Assembly (NCBI GenBank): GCA_028704125.1
Contig: JAQVLM010000021.1
Location: forward strand, 1-16,031
Origin: Opitutales bacterium
GTDB lineage: Bacteria > Verrucomicrobiota > Verrucomicrobiia > Opitutales > JAFGAQ01
Length of the DNA: 16,031 bases
Direction of reading: 5' to 3'
Numbering within the stretch: the first letter of the stretch is position 1; every line of letters starts with the position of its first letter. Below the pieces are notes generated by a model, which made no database searches, was not told where the DNA came from, and was given only the letters and a program-made list of their open reading frames with translations. The translations under genes were made by a program, and so were the position numbers. Positions 1 through 10,482 of this stretch are shown here, one piece after another.

Positions 1-1034
1 TCCATCGCTACGGAGTCCGCACCGTCTACGGGTTCCAATACGGATACGCGGGATTCATACCGGACAGCAACCTCCCGTATATCGAACTTAATCCGGATAT
101 CGTTGACGACATCCACAAGGATGGAGGGACCATGCTCGGATCCTCCAGGGGAAACCAGCCGACCGATCAGATCGTGGATACGCTGGAGCGCATGAACATC
201 AATATTCTCTTCACCATCGGGGGAGACGGCACCCTGAGGGGAGCTCACGACATCCACGAGGAAATCACCCGTCGAAACCTCAAAATCGCAGTTGCCGGGA
301 TTCCCAAGACCATCGACAACGACATCAACTACATTGACCGGACCTTCGGTTTTGAGACCTCCGTAGCCGTGGCGATGGAGATCCTCAAAGACGCGCACTA
401 TGAAGCAAAAGGCGCTTACAACGGGATCGCGATCGTCAAACTGATGGGCCGGGATTCCGGATTCATCGCCGCCAATGCGGCACTCGCGAGCCCGGATGTG
501 AATTTTGTCATCATTCCTGAGATGGACTTCGACCTGCACGGTCCAAAAGGCTTCCTCACCGTTCTCAAAAAACGCCTCACGAACAAGCAGCATGCCCTGA
601 TTGCGATTGCCGAGGGCGCCGGACAGTATTTCTTCAATCAGAACGGCAAGACACGGGACGCATCCGGAAACCTCAAACACGATGACATCGGGCTCTATAT
701 CCGGGACAAGATCCGGGAGGAGTTCAATAAGGACGGGTTCCCCTTTTCCCTGAAATACATCGATCCCAGCTACATTCTGCGCAGCGTCCCGGCAAACGCG
801 AACGACAGCAAATTCTGCTTCCAGCTCGCCCAGAATGCGGTTCATGCCGCGATGGCAGGCCGCACCGACTTTGTGGCCGCCTCGTGGGACAACTCGTTCA
901 CGCTTCTGCCAATCCCGCTGGCCACCGGCGAGCGCAAGAAGGTCAACCCCGAAGGCGTGCTTTGGTGGAGTGTGCTCGAAGCGACCCGCCAACCGATCTC
1001 GATGAAAAACGATCCGGACTATCAGGGAGACTGA
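1..1034 (+). CDS. 6-phosphofructokinase, plant/trypanosomatid-type (5' end outside window)
   Basis: The frame is open from base 3, the first full codon, with no start in view, so the gene begins upstream of the window. The product phosphorylates fructose 6-phosphate to fructose 1,6-bisphosphate in cytoplasmic glycolysis. Visible motifs are GGDGT (phosphoryl donor site), PKTIDNDI (catalytic loop), KLMGRDSGFIA, and AEGAG followed by KYIDPSYILRSVPA. The last block and the PKTIDND loop match the long PFK clade known from plants, trypanosomatids and some bacteria rather than the E. coli PfkA type, which has PGTIDND. In PPi-dependent enzymes the glycine of GGDG is usually Asp; here it is Gly, which favours ATP as donor. 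The first ATG in view (132) is internal, because family sequence extends upstream of it. The stop is followed after 42 bases by the next gene on the same strand. Family assignment is confident; donor specificity is inferred. Confidence 0.95.
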   Translation, partial: HRYGVRTVYGFQYGYAGFIPDSNLPYIELNPDIVDDIHKDGGTMLGSSRGNQPTDQIVDTLERMNINILFTIGGDGTLRGAHDIHEEITRRNLKIAVAGIPKTIDNDINYIDRTFGFETSVAVAMEILKDAHYEAKGAYNGIAIVKLMGRDSGFIAANAALASPDVNFVIIPEMDFDLHGPKGFLTVLKKRLTNKQHALIAIAEGAGQYFFNQNGKTRDASGNLKHDDIGLYIRDKIREEFNKDGFPFSLKYIDPSYILRSVPANANDSKFCFQLAQNAVHAAMAGRTDFVAASWDNSFTLLPIPLATGERKKVNPEGVLWWSVLEATRQPISMKNDPDYQGD

Positions 1035-1076
1035 GCGCCCATCGGTGCTGAAACGACCTGCATTCATCGCATCCGC

Positions 1077-1631
1077 ATGCACACTGGAGCATCCAACCCA
1101 TCCTCCGGATCCGACACATCCGGCGCTAATCCCGCATCCGGGTCGCGGCCAACCGCGGCATCCCCCGAGCCGTTGGGGGATTGCGCGCGGATCAAGGTCC
1201 AACCGACCGCCCTGTTTGTCCTGACGGTAGCGCTTGGGTTCGGAATCGGACGGATGGCACCGCTCGAACACCTCAACGCGAGCATTGTGCAACATGCGGG
1301 AATCGCTGCGGTAGCCGCCGGATGCCTCTTTGCCGCGTGGGGAATCATCTGCCTGAAGGTGGCCGGCACAACCGTCAAACCCGGGGCGCCGGTAATCGCA
1401 TTCGTCTGTAAAGGGCCCTACCGGATTTCCCGCAATCCGATGTATCTGGCGCTGCTCGTGATCCAACTGGGCCTGGGCCTGATCCTCGGAAACTGGGGCA
1501 TTCTGGTCACCACTCCGCTGCTCGCCGGCCTGCTGCATACGCTCTCGATCCGCCCGGAAGAGCATTGCATGCATCTGAAATTCGGTCCCGAATACCGTGA
1601 TTATTGCGGAAAAGTCCGACGCTGGATCTGA
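1077..1631 (+). CDS. Isoprenylcysteine carboxyl methyltransferase-like membrane protein
   Basis: A protein of 184 residues with about four hydrophobic segments (roughly 43-58, 70-93, 121-138, 139-157). The C-terminal half has the signature of the ICMT/phospholipid methyltransferase group of membrane methyltransferases: KGPYRISRNPMYLA at about 112-125 and EEHCMHLKFGPEYRDYCGKV at about 161-180, ending RRWI. Members use S-adenosylmethionine at the cytoplasmic membrane; the bacterial substrate is usually unknown and cannot be told here. Residues 1-38 are hydrophilic, rich in Ser, Gly, Pro and Ala, and unlike the family. No ribosome binding site precedes ATG 1077, so a later start, for example TTG at 1173 (Leu33), is possible. 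The stop lies 12 bases before the next ATG, suggesting co-transcription with the CCA enzyme. Confidence 0.82.
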   Translation: MHTGASNPSSGSDTSGANPASGSRPTAASPEPLGDCARIKVQPTALFVLTVALGFGIGRMAPLEHLNASIVQHAGIAAVAAGCLFAAWGIICLKVAGTTVKPGAPVIAFVCKGPYRISRNPMYLALLVIQLGLGLILGNWGILVTTPLLAGLLHTLSIRPEEHCMHLKFGPEYRDYCGKVRRWI

Positions 1632-1643
1632 GCCCCGCCAATC

Positions 1644-3053
1644 ATGATCCCCGCCCTGTCCATTCAAAACCTGACCCGTCTGCACAAGGAGCTTCCGAAG
1701 CTCCTGCAGTGTATTCGGGCAGCGGGAGGCCACCCCTATCTGGTGGGCGGATCGGTCCGGGATGCACTCATGGGCGTGAGTCCGGACGATCTCGACATCG
1801 AGGTATTCGGCGCACCCATGGAGGCGCTTGCCAAGGAGATTGACCGTCATTTCAAAGTGCATTGGGTCGGCAAATCATTTGGTGTCCTCAAAATCGGAGG
1901 GCAGCCCTTCGATGTTTCGGTCCCCCGGGAAGAGACGGTGACCGGACCCGGGCATCGCGACTTTGACATCCGCTGCGATCCCGATCTCCCTTTGGAGAAA
2001 GCCGCGGCGCGACGGGATTTCACGATCAATGCGATATACTTGGATTTGAACACCGGATCGCTCGTCGACCCGCATGGCGGACTCCCGGACCTGAATAACA
2101 AGATCCTGCGACACACCTCCGGAAAGTTCGCGGAGGATCCATTGAGGGTATTCCGGGCGATGCAGTTCTCGGCCAGATTCGGATTCGACGTCCATCCATC
2201 CACCGTCGCACTTTCAGCATCGATGGAAGCGGACAACCTTCCGCGTGAACGCATCTTCGGAGAATTCCGCAAGCTCATCCTGAAAGGAATCCGTCCCTCT
2301 CTTGGACTGAACTTCCTCCGCGATTGCGGGTGGGTTCGCCACTTTCCCGAACTCGAAGCGCTGATCGGTTGCGATCAGGACCCGCATTGGCACCCCGAAG
2401 GGGACGTTTGGAACCATACCCTGCTGTGCATGGATGCCTACGCCAAAAGCCGGACCGGAGATCCCACCGAGGACCTCATCGTGGGACTGGCGGTGCTGTG
2501 CCACGACATGGGAAAGCCCGCCACATCCATCCATGAAGCGGGACACATCCGCTCCCCCGGGCATGCGGAAGCGGGGATTCCGGTCACGCTGTCATTTCTA
2601 TCCAGGCTCACGGAAGAAAGCCTTCTGCTCGAAGCGGTTCCGCCACTCGTAGCGGCGCACATGCGGCCGGCCGCTCTTTTCCGCGATCACTCAAGCGATG
2701 CGGCCATCCGGCGGCTCGCGCTTCAGGTAGGCCGAATGGACCGCCTATTGAGGGTTTGCCAGGCGGATCGGCAAGGCAGGACCGGTGCCGTCGCCAGCGA
2801 AGCGTTCCCGGAGGGGGATTGGATCAATGAAAAACTGAGCAACCTCGGACTCCAAAAACAAAAACCCCAACCCATCGTTCAGGGACGCGACCTCATCCGG
2901 ATGGGAATCCCACCAGGCCCCTCCTTCTCTCCCCTGCTCGATGCCTGCTTTCAGGCCCAGCTTGACGGAGTATTTGACGACCATCCGGGTGGAATCCTCT
3001 TTCTGGAATCCCTTCTCCGCCAAAAAGGGCTCATCCCACATCCCTCATCCTAA
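1644..3053 (+). CDS. cca: CCA tRNA nucleotidyltransferase with HD domain
   Basis: A protein of 469 residues that adds or repairs the 3' CCA of tRNAs using CTP and ATP. It is a class II nucleotidyltransferase. The head domain has YLVGGSVRDALMG (33-45) and the metal-binding D49-x-D51 in DDLDIEVFG. The nucleotide-recognition motif is RRDFTINA (123-130), followed by DPHGGLPDL and then EDPLRVFRAMQFSARFGF (164-181), the family's conserved neck motif. Residues around 200-240 fit the RNA-binding domain. An HD phosphohydrolase domain follows, with HNTL-like WNHTLLCMDAY (His258 region), CHDMGKP (His287-Asp288) and SPGHAEAG. This order is like E. coli Cca, whose HD domain has phosphatase and phosphodiesterase activities. 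The protein is longer than E. coli Cca (about 410). An A-adding or poly(A) polymerase role cannot be fully excluded from sequence alone. ATG 1644 is taken as the start because the family motif begins soon after; no Shine-Dalgarno is visible. Confidence 0.93.
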   Translation: MIPALSIQNLTRLHKELPKLLQCIRAAGGHPYLVGGSVRDALMGVSPDDLDIEVFGAPMEALAKEIDRHFKVHWVGKSFGVLKIGGQPFDVSVPREETVTGPGHRDFDIRCDPDLPLEKAAARRDFTINAIYLDLNTGSLVDPHGGLPDLNNKILRHTSGKFAEDPLRVFRAMQFSARFGFDVHPSTVALSASMEADNLPRERIFGEFRKLILKGIRPSLGLNFLRDCGWVRHFPELEALIGCDQDPHWHPEGDVWNHTLLCMDAYAKSRTGDPTEDLIVGLAVLCHDMGKPATSIHEAGHIRSPGHAEAGIPVTLSFLSRLTEESLLLEAVPPLVAAHMRPAALFRDHSSDAAIRRLALQVGRMDRLLRVCQADRQGRTGAVASEAFPEGDWINEKLSNLGLQKQKPQPIVQGRDLIRMGIPPGPSFSPLLDACFQAQLDGVFDDHPGGILFLESLLRQKGLIPHPSS

Positions 3054-3088
3054 AACGCTTCATCATTTGAGCTGACCGAATGAATCGA

Positions 3089-3115
3089 TTGCTCAGGTAG
3101 ATTTGCGTGTAATAA
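3089..3115 (+). promoter_or_regulatory. Possible sigma70-type promoter upstream of the hybrid kinase
   Basis: TTGCTC at 3089-3094 and TAATAA at 3110-3115 resemble -35 and -10 boxes, but the spacer is only 15 bases, shorter than the usual 17. Transcription would begin near 3122, which coincides with the base of the hairpin described next. The call is weak and rests on this coincidence and on the 240-bp gap before the gene. Confidence 0.22.
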
Positions 3116-3213
3116 CCCTAGTGTCAGCTCCTTGGTTGAGGGACGACCCGAACCTAGTGGTAGGGGCTGGTCACACGATGGATTCCTGTGTATTTGGGTT
3201 GCGCAAAACGCCC
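3116..3213 (+). other. Candidate structured leader between CCA enzyme and hybrid kinase genes
   Basis: No convincing gene lies in 3054-3293, but this part folds on inspection. The outer stem pairs GTGT (3121-3124) with ACAC (3173-3176) and CAGCTCC (3125-3131) with GGGGCTG (3163-3169), with a three-base bulge GTC and one G:U pair. Inside it, GGTT (3134-3137) pairs with AACC (3151-3154) and GGG (3140-3142) with CCC (3147-3149) around the loop ACGA. ACAC 3173-3176 could pair instead with GTGT 3188-3191. A third small hairpin (GCG/CGC, 3201-3211) follows. No known riboswitch or RNA family was recognised. The structure could also be a DNA-level operator or chance. The rest of the gap (3054-3088 and 3214-3293) shows nothing clear. 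Confidence 0.3.
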
Positions 3214-3293
3214 TTCTCGATTTGGATCATTCATGCAGGCGCCCCCCTCACCGCCTGTTTTCCATCTTTCACATCCGGTTCCTACAGCCCAGC

Positions 3294-6523
<3,230 letters not shown>

Positions 6524-6527
<4 letters not shown>

Positions 6528-7759
6528 GCACCGAACCATGGGACGTGGTCACCATCGGAGGTGGCGCAGCCGGGACCTTTGCGTCCATCATTGCAGGAGA
6601 GGCCCGGCCAGGTATGAGGATCACAATACTGGAAGCGACCGGCCAACCGCTCACCAAAGTCAGAATCTCGGGAGGAGGCAGGTGCAATGTCACGCACCGG
6701 GAGTTTGATCCATCCGTGCTGGTCCATGCCTACCCCAGAGGACACCGTGAGCTCCGGGGTCCGTTCAGCCGATTTCAGCCGTCCGACATGATCGAATGGC
6801 TCAAACAGCACCGGGTTTACACGCACACGGAGGACGATGGCCGCGTGTTTCCCGTGGGCGACGAATCCATGACCATCGTCAACTGCTTCCGGGACACCCT
6901 CAGCAAGCTCCAGATCCGCACCAACATCCGCACCGGTGTTTCACGGATCGAACCATCCGAAGGGATCTGGCTGGTTCACGATAACACCGGTCAAATCCTG
7001 CAGGCGCGCCGGATTATCCTCGCGACCGGAGGCTCCCCACAGGGACACAAGCTCGCAGCGGGCGCGGGGCACTCGATTATCCCGCCGGTTCCTTCACTTT
7101 TCACGGTCAACATCAAGGATCCGTTGTTGGAGGGCCTGGCAGGATTATCCTTCCTCAACATTCGACTTTCTTGGAAAGGACCCGAATCCAGCTATTCGCA
7201 AACCGGTCCGGCTCTCATCACCCACTGGGGGCTGAGTGGACCAGCCATGCTGAAACTATCGGCATGGGCCGCCCGGGATCTGGCCAGTGCCGGCTATCAG
7301 GGCACCCTCAACGTATCCTTTGTTCCCGACCTGCAAAAAGAGGAAATCCTGCACACCCTCGGCGACATCATACGGAAAGCAACGACCCGAAAAGTCCCCA
7401 ACGCGGATGTCCCTTGGGTTCCCAAACGGTTGTGGGAACGCCTCTGTGAGATCAAGAGCTGCGCTGATCTCAGGTGCTGCGACCTCAACAAAGCCCGTAT
7501 ACAAAGCCTCGCCGATGCATTGCATGAGAGTCCACTACTCTTCGATGGCAAGAGCAATAACAAGGAAGAATTTGTCACCGCCGGAGGAGTCCCGCTGCCC
7601 GAAGTCAACATGAAAACCATGGAGAGTCGGATTGCACCCGGCCTGCACTTTGCAGGCGAGGTGCTCGACATCGACGGCATCACCGGCGGCTACAATTTCC
7701 AGAACGCATGGACCACCGGCTACCTCGCCGGAACCGCCATAGCGGACTCCGCAACCTAA
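6524..7759 (+). CDS. HI0933/BaiN-family FAD-dependent oxidoreductase
   Basis: A flavoprotein of 411 residues. The N-terminal dinucleotide-binding motif is VVTIGGGAAGTFAS (8-21), with the acidic end of the second strand in TILEATG. The family signature TKVRISGGGRCNVTH (44-58) is present. The middle has ATGGSPQGHKLAAGAGHSI, and the C-terminal FAD-contact region has GGVPLPEVNMKTMESR and FAGEVLDIDGITGGYNFQNAW. Length and motif order are normal for the family. Family members are often labelled BaiN after a bile-acid 7-dehydroxylation reductase, but the substrate of most is unknown and that reaction is not implied here. ATG 6524 was chosen because it forms an ATGA overlap with the kinase stop codon, implying translational coupling; the in-frame ATG at 6500 adds only eight residues unlike the family. 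It converges with the DUF481 gene downstream. Confidence 0.92.
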
Positions 7760-7804
7760 CCCGGTTCGTTCCCAAAATCCCTCAACCTTGAAATGGGAGC
7801 GGGA
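7760..7804. terminator. Weak two-way hairpin between convergent genes
   Basis: The 45 bases between two convergent stop codons contain CCCG (7760-7763) facing CGGG (7800-7803) and TCCCA (7770-7774) facing TGGGA (7794-7798), with an uneven internal loop and a 19-base loop. There is no clear T-tract on either side, so a classical intrinsic terminator is doubtful. Confidence 0.22.
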
Positions 7805-8596
7805 TCACTTCCAGCTCAGCAGAAGACCCAGCACCCAGGTGGTATCGAGTTCGTCCTGATATCCGATGGGCTTGCTGTTGTATTGGTTCATCACCGAAAC
7901 ACGCAGCTTCCACATATCAGATGTGCCCAAGGGAATGTCCACATCCGTGGTATGTGAGATCCGGTAGTTGTCGAAGTCTTCAAATGCTGGAGTATAGCTG
8001 ATCGTGGTGTTGGCCACGCCCCACGAAGCAAACTCCCACTTGTGCTTGATCCCGAGATCGAGACCCATGAGGCTTTCGCTGCCGCCAATGTCGTATGACT
8101 CGTAACGGTGACTCACACCGGCCGACAGCTCGAAACGGGTCGTCAGCGAATCCACTGCCACCCATGTCAAACCAGCTGCTGCGGTATTGCGCAAATCGAT
8201 GCTTTCAAACGAGTCTTGCTCGATCTCATCGCGCGCATACCAACCCAGGGTTTCCTGAAACATGTGAGTGTAGTGGGCCCCTCCGATCAGTTCGTCCGAG
8301 CTCTTCTCAGTGAGTGATCCTAACTCCTCGCCGGTTTCCGGGTCACGCAAGCGGATGGTCGATTCCCCATACTGGTAAGATGCGGTCAGCTCGAGACGCT
8401 CGGCATCCTCTTCCCAAACGGATTTGGCACGGACCGAATAGTCGTTCTTCTCGGTGTTCCCGGACTTCCCGGTGATCGAGACCGACGCCTCATGCGTCCA
8501 GTCTCCAGCCTGACACAGATTGCCTGCAAGAATCCCGACAAGCATTGCCGATGACGAAAATGACCATACCCGACGATAAATGGATTTAATGTTCAT
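7805..8596 (-). CDS. DUF481 outer-membrane beta-barrel protein
   Basis: A protein of 263 residues when started at ATG 8594-8596. This start gives a typical signal peptide: positive NIKSIYRR, hydrophobic SSSAMLVGILAGNL, and a probable cleavage after CQA (residue 30). The mature part alternates polar and hydrophobic residues as in beta strands. It has typical DUF481 features: an early SVSITGKSGNTEKNDYSV (gain of strand, 'GNT' motif), GGAHYTHMF, ARDEIEQDSF, SAGVSHRYESY and a last strand WVLGLLLSWK. Proteins of this family (YdiY-like, 'salt-induced outer membrane protein') have no firmly known role. The frame can be extended to ATG 8645-8647, but the additional 17 residues would spoil the signal peptide. 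It lies downstream of the RAYT gene on the same strand, 195 bases away, and probably has its own promoter, which I could not identify. Confidence 0.85.
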   Translation of the reverse strand: MNIKSIYRRVWSFSSSAMLVGILAGNLCQAGDWTHEASVSITGKSGNTEKNDYSVRAKSVWEEDAERLELTASYQYGESTIRLRDPETGEELGSLTEKSSDELIGGAHYTHMFQETLGWYARDEIEQDSFESIDLRNTAAAGLTWVAVDSLTTRFELSAGVSHRYESYDIGGSESLMGLDLGIKHKWEFASWGVANTTISYTPAFEDFDNYRISHTTDVDIPLGTSDMWKLRVSVMNQYNSKPIGYQDELDTTWVLGLLLSWK

Positions 8597-8710
8597 AGTT
8601 TGTGATGATAGTTTGATGGTAGAACATTGAGTTCCATGCACAATCATGTGACCGGATCAAACAAAATTCCCGATGTAATACAGGACAATCAACCGCCCTA
8701 ATCGACAGAT

Positions 8711-8732
8711 GGCCACCCCCATTCATGTGGTC
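8711..8732. repeat. Small hairpin downstream of the RAYT gene
   Basis: GGCCAC (8711-8716) faces GTGGTC (8727-8732), a six-base stem with one G:U pair and a ten-base loop. It lies about 60 bases beyond the stop of the RAYT gene. It could be a terminator stem or a REP-like palindrome, but no second copy was noticed in this window and no typical GTAG-like guide tetranucleotide was seen. The rest of the 8597-8791 gap shows nothing recognisable. Confidence 0.2.
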
Positions 8733-8791
8733 GGACGAGAATTAGCAGAGTATCAGAATGCGTCTTCTTGAAGCCGGATCAGGAACGATGT

Positions 8792-9778
8792 TCACCCGAA
8801 AAGATTAACCTTGAGGTCCCGGACCACCTGAAGTCCACCCCAGTCGGCGCCTTTCATTGAGGCAAACCGGGCCTTCCGGCTCTCTGGGAAACAATCCCGG
8901 TTTTCCTCATAGATCTCCTTCAGGAAAAGCCTTGAGCCGATCGCCATCCCATCGCTGAAGTAGCGAACCCTGCGGCGCAGTAACTCCGACATCTCCACCT
9001 TACCGCCGGTGCGGATCACCTCATCCAACTTCTCAGCGGGGATCACACCGCGGTCTTTATCCTGCTCACCCTTCGGTTTCGCACCCTTTCCAAACAGACA
9101 CAAACGATATGCTGCAATCGCTTCCGTAAAGCTGCTGCCACCATAGATGAGCCTGTAGCCTTCCATCGCGGATGCCTTCCCCCCCATTGCAGCGGCATAA
9201 CTGCAGAAACGGTAATCTGCCGGATCATCCACCTGCTCAGCGCGCACCGCATTGAGGTCGATGTAGGCTGCCACGGTCGCCATCGCATGCAGCGAAGGTT
9301 CCACCACGAGGCTCTTGAAGCGATCCATCCACAAGGTGCCACGGTTTCCATTCTGGTGGTTATACCAGATACTGAAACGCTGCTTGAGCTCACGCATGAA
9401 CACCGACACATCCCCCATCCGCGCCAGCAGTGCCTCACGCACACGCTGAGCCTTATCATCGTTCTGTTCCAATATTTCCTCAAGCGCATCCGGTGTTATC
9501 GAATACGGCGAGATACGAGAGCCCTCATGCAGCAGACGGAAACGCCGCAATATCTCCTCATCCGTCTGCGGCTTCTCATGCCGGACATGAGCCAAAATGT
9601 GAAAGTGATTCGACATGATTGAGTAGGCCAGGAGATCCACTCCGCAGAACGCCGCCTGCCGGCGCATCATCCGGATGAACACCTCTTTTTCCTCATCCTT
9701 CAGCAAGTGAGAGCCCAAACAACAACGGCTCATCAAATGATATACACCATCCTCAACAATGATTCGTTTTCGCTTCAT
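8792..9778 (-). CDS. REP-associated tyrosine transposase-like protein (HUH/Y1 endonuclease, RAYT)
   Basis: A protein of 328 residues with a Y1_Tnp (IS200-like) domain. The histidine pair is in YSIMSNHFHILAH (H58-x-H60), and the probable nucleophile is Tyr172 in VAAYIDLNAVRA, matching the position of the tyrosine in the E. coli RAYT motif DYIYINPV. Between them is KQRFSIWYNHQNGNRGTLWMDRFKS, also typical. After the Y1 domain there is a long C-terminal part (about 200-328) with GADWGGLQVVRD, found in the larger RAYT-like proteins of Verrucomicrobiota and Planctomycetota and of unknown role. RAYTs are usually single-copy genes that cut and join single-stranded REP palindromes rather than free insertion sequences, and no insertion ends or target duplication were found here. 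It has the only strong Shine-Dalgarno sequence in the window, which may indicate a foreign origin. Confidence 0.88.
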   Translation of the reverse strand: MKRKRIIVEDGVYHLMSRCCLGSHLLKDEEKEVFIRMMRRQAAFCGVDLLAYSIMSNHFHILAHVRHEKPQTDEEILRRFRLLHEGSRISPYSITPDALEEILEQNDDKAQRVREALLARMGDVSVFMRELKQRFSIWYNHQNGNRGTLWMDRFKSLVVEPSLHAMATVAAYIDLNAVRAEQVDDPADYRFCSYAAAMGGKASAMEGYRLIYGGSSFTEAIAAYRLCLFGKGAKPKGEQDKDRGVIPAEKLDEVIRTGGKVEMSELLRRRVRYFSDGMAIGSRLFLKEIYEENRDCFPESRKARFASMKGADWGGLQVVRDLKVNLFG

Positions 9779-9782
9779 ATTA

Positions 9783-9791
9783 CCCCCTTCT
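9783..9791 (-). promoter_or_regulatory. Strong Shine-Dalgarno of the RAYT gene
   Basis: On the minus strand AGAAGGGGG stands four bases before the ATG at 9778. It fixes the start of the RAYT gene and contrasts with the other genes here, whose starts show no such purine-rich site. Confidence 0.65.
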
Positions 9792-9820
9792 GCTCAATAG
9801 CTTCATGTTCCGTAACAAAA

Positions 9821-9837
9821 TGTCAAACAAACTGACA
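9821..9837. promoter_or_regulatory. Inverted repeat with a minus-strand TTGACA box in a divergent intergenic region
   Basis: TGTCA (9821-9825) and TGACA (9833-9837) form a perfect five-base inverted repeat around seven A/C-rich bases. On the minus strand 9826-9821 reads TTGACA, a consensus -35 box pointing to the RAYT gene, but the -10 at 17-18 bases (AAGCTA or AGCTAT) is poor. The repeat could be an operator over that promoter. It lies in the 145-bp region between the divergent RAYT and EIIA genes; no plus-strand promoter was recognised there. Confidence 0.28.
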
Positions 9838-9923
9838 ACAAAGAGCCGTGGTTTTGTTGAAAGCTTACAGGAAGGGGATTCCCACTTGACCCGGGAGACG
9901 CATTCCGGTTTGTTTCTGTGATA

Positions 9924-10388
9924 ATGAGCAGGCCTTCTTTGCCACCCATGCGACCCGATCATGTCCTCTGTCCGCTGATCGCCTCCAATGCACAGGAAGC
10001 AATCCATATCCTGATGGATGGGATGAGTGGCAATGCTGCGATCACCAACCCCGATGATTTGATGAACGAGATCATCCTGCGCGAGAGGGAATCGAGCACC
10101 CATATCGGGCACGGCGTGGCAATTCCGCATGCCCGATCCCGGAATGTATCCGGAATGGTGTTGGCGGCAGGACGTCTCGACCATGAGATCCTCTGGGATT
10201 CAAGCGGGAAACCGGTTCGCCTGGTATTGCTCATGGGGATTCCTCCCCAGTGTATCGAAACCTATCTGGGCGTGATGAAAGCCTTCGCTCACGGGTTTAG
10301 AAAACAACATCTTGCATCCAGGCTCCTTGAAGCCGCCAATCCTGAAGCCTTCTCACAAATCCTCACTTCTGTTCTATCGGGCATTTGA
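9924..10388 (+). CDS. PTS EIIA domain protein (fructose/nitrogen type)
   Basis: A protein of about 154 residues consisting of one EIIA domain of the mannitol/fructose/Ntr group. In the phosphotransferase system such domains accept phosphate from HPr (or NPr) on a histidine. The core motif is HIGHGVAIPHARS, with the likely phosphorylated His69 (in IPHAR) and the conserved His63 (in GHG) from ATG 9924. LMNEIILRERESST before it and LVLLMGIPP after it also fit. No EIIB or EIIC gene is nearby, so a regulatory (PtsN-like) role is more likely than sugar uptake. The start is uncertain: GTG 9918, ATG 9924 and ATG 9948 are all in frame and none has a Shine-Dalgarno. ATG 9924 gives the usual family length. 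The chloride transporter gene follows on the same strand. Confidence 0.87.
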   Translation: MSRPSLPPMRPDHVLCPLIASNAQEAIHILMDGMSGNAAITNPDDLMNEIILRERESSTHIGHGVAIPHARSRNVSGMVLAAGRLDHEILWDSSGKPVRLVLLMGIPPQCIETYLGVMKAFAHGFRKQHLASRLLEAANPEAFSQILTSVLSGI

Positions 10389-10482
10389 TTGATTGTGGCA
10401 TCCGAATGCTACTACAACCGGAAACCCCGATCCACACTGCCAAACGGACCACCAACCACTCTCCTCTTCTTTGCCTAAGCGG

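Noticed and set aside
3132..3293. Upstream extension of the hybrid kinase frame to a TTG start
   Set aside because: The 54 extra residues show no domain, signal peptide or membrane segment, and the LacI-like fold begins right after ATG 3294.
9350..9400. Loss of the catalytic tyrosine in the RAYT protein (Phe in KQRFSIWYN)
   Set aside because: The E. coli RAYT nucleophile aligns with Tyr172 in AAYIDLN, which is present; the Phe is not the catalytic position.
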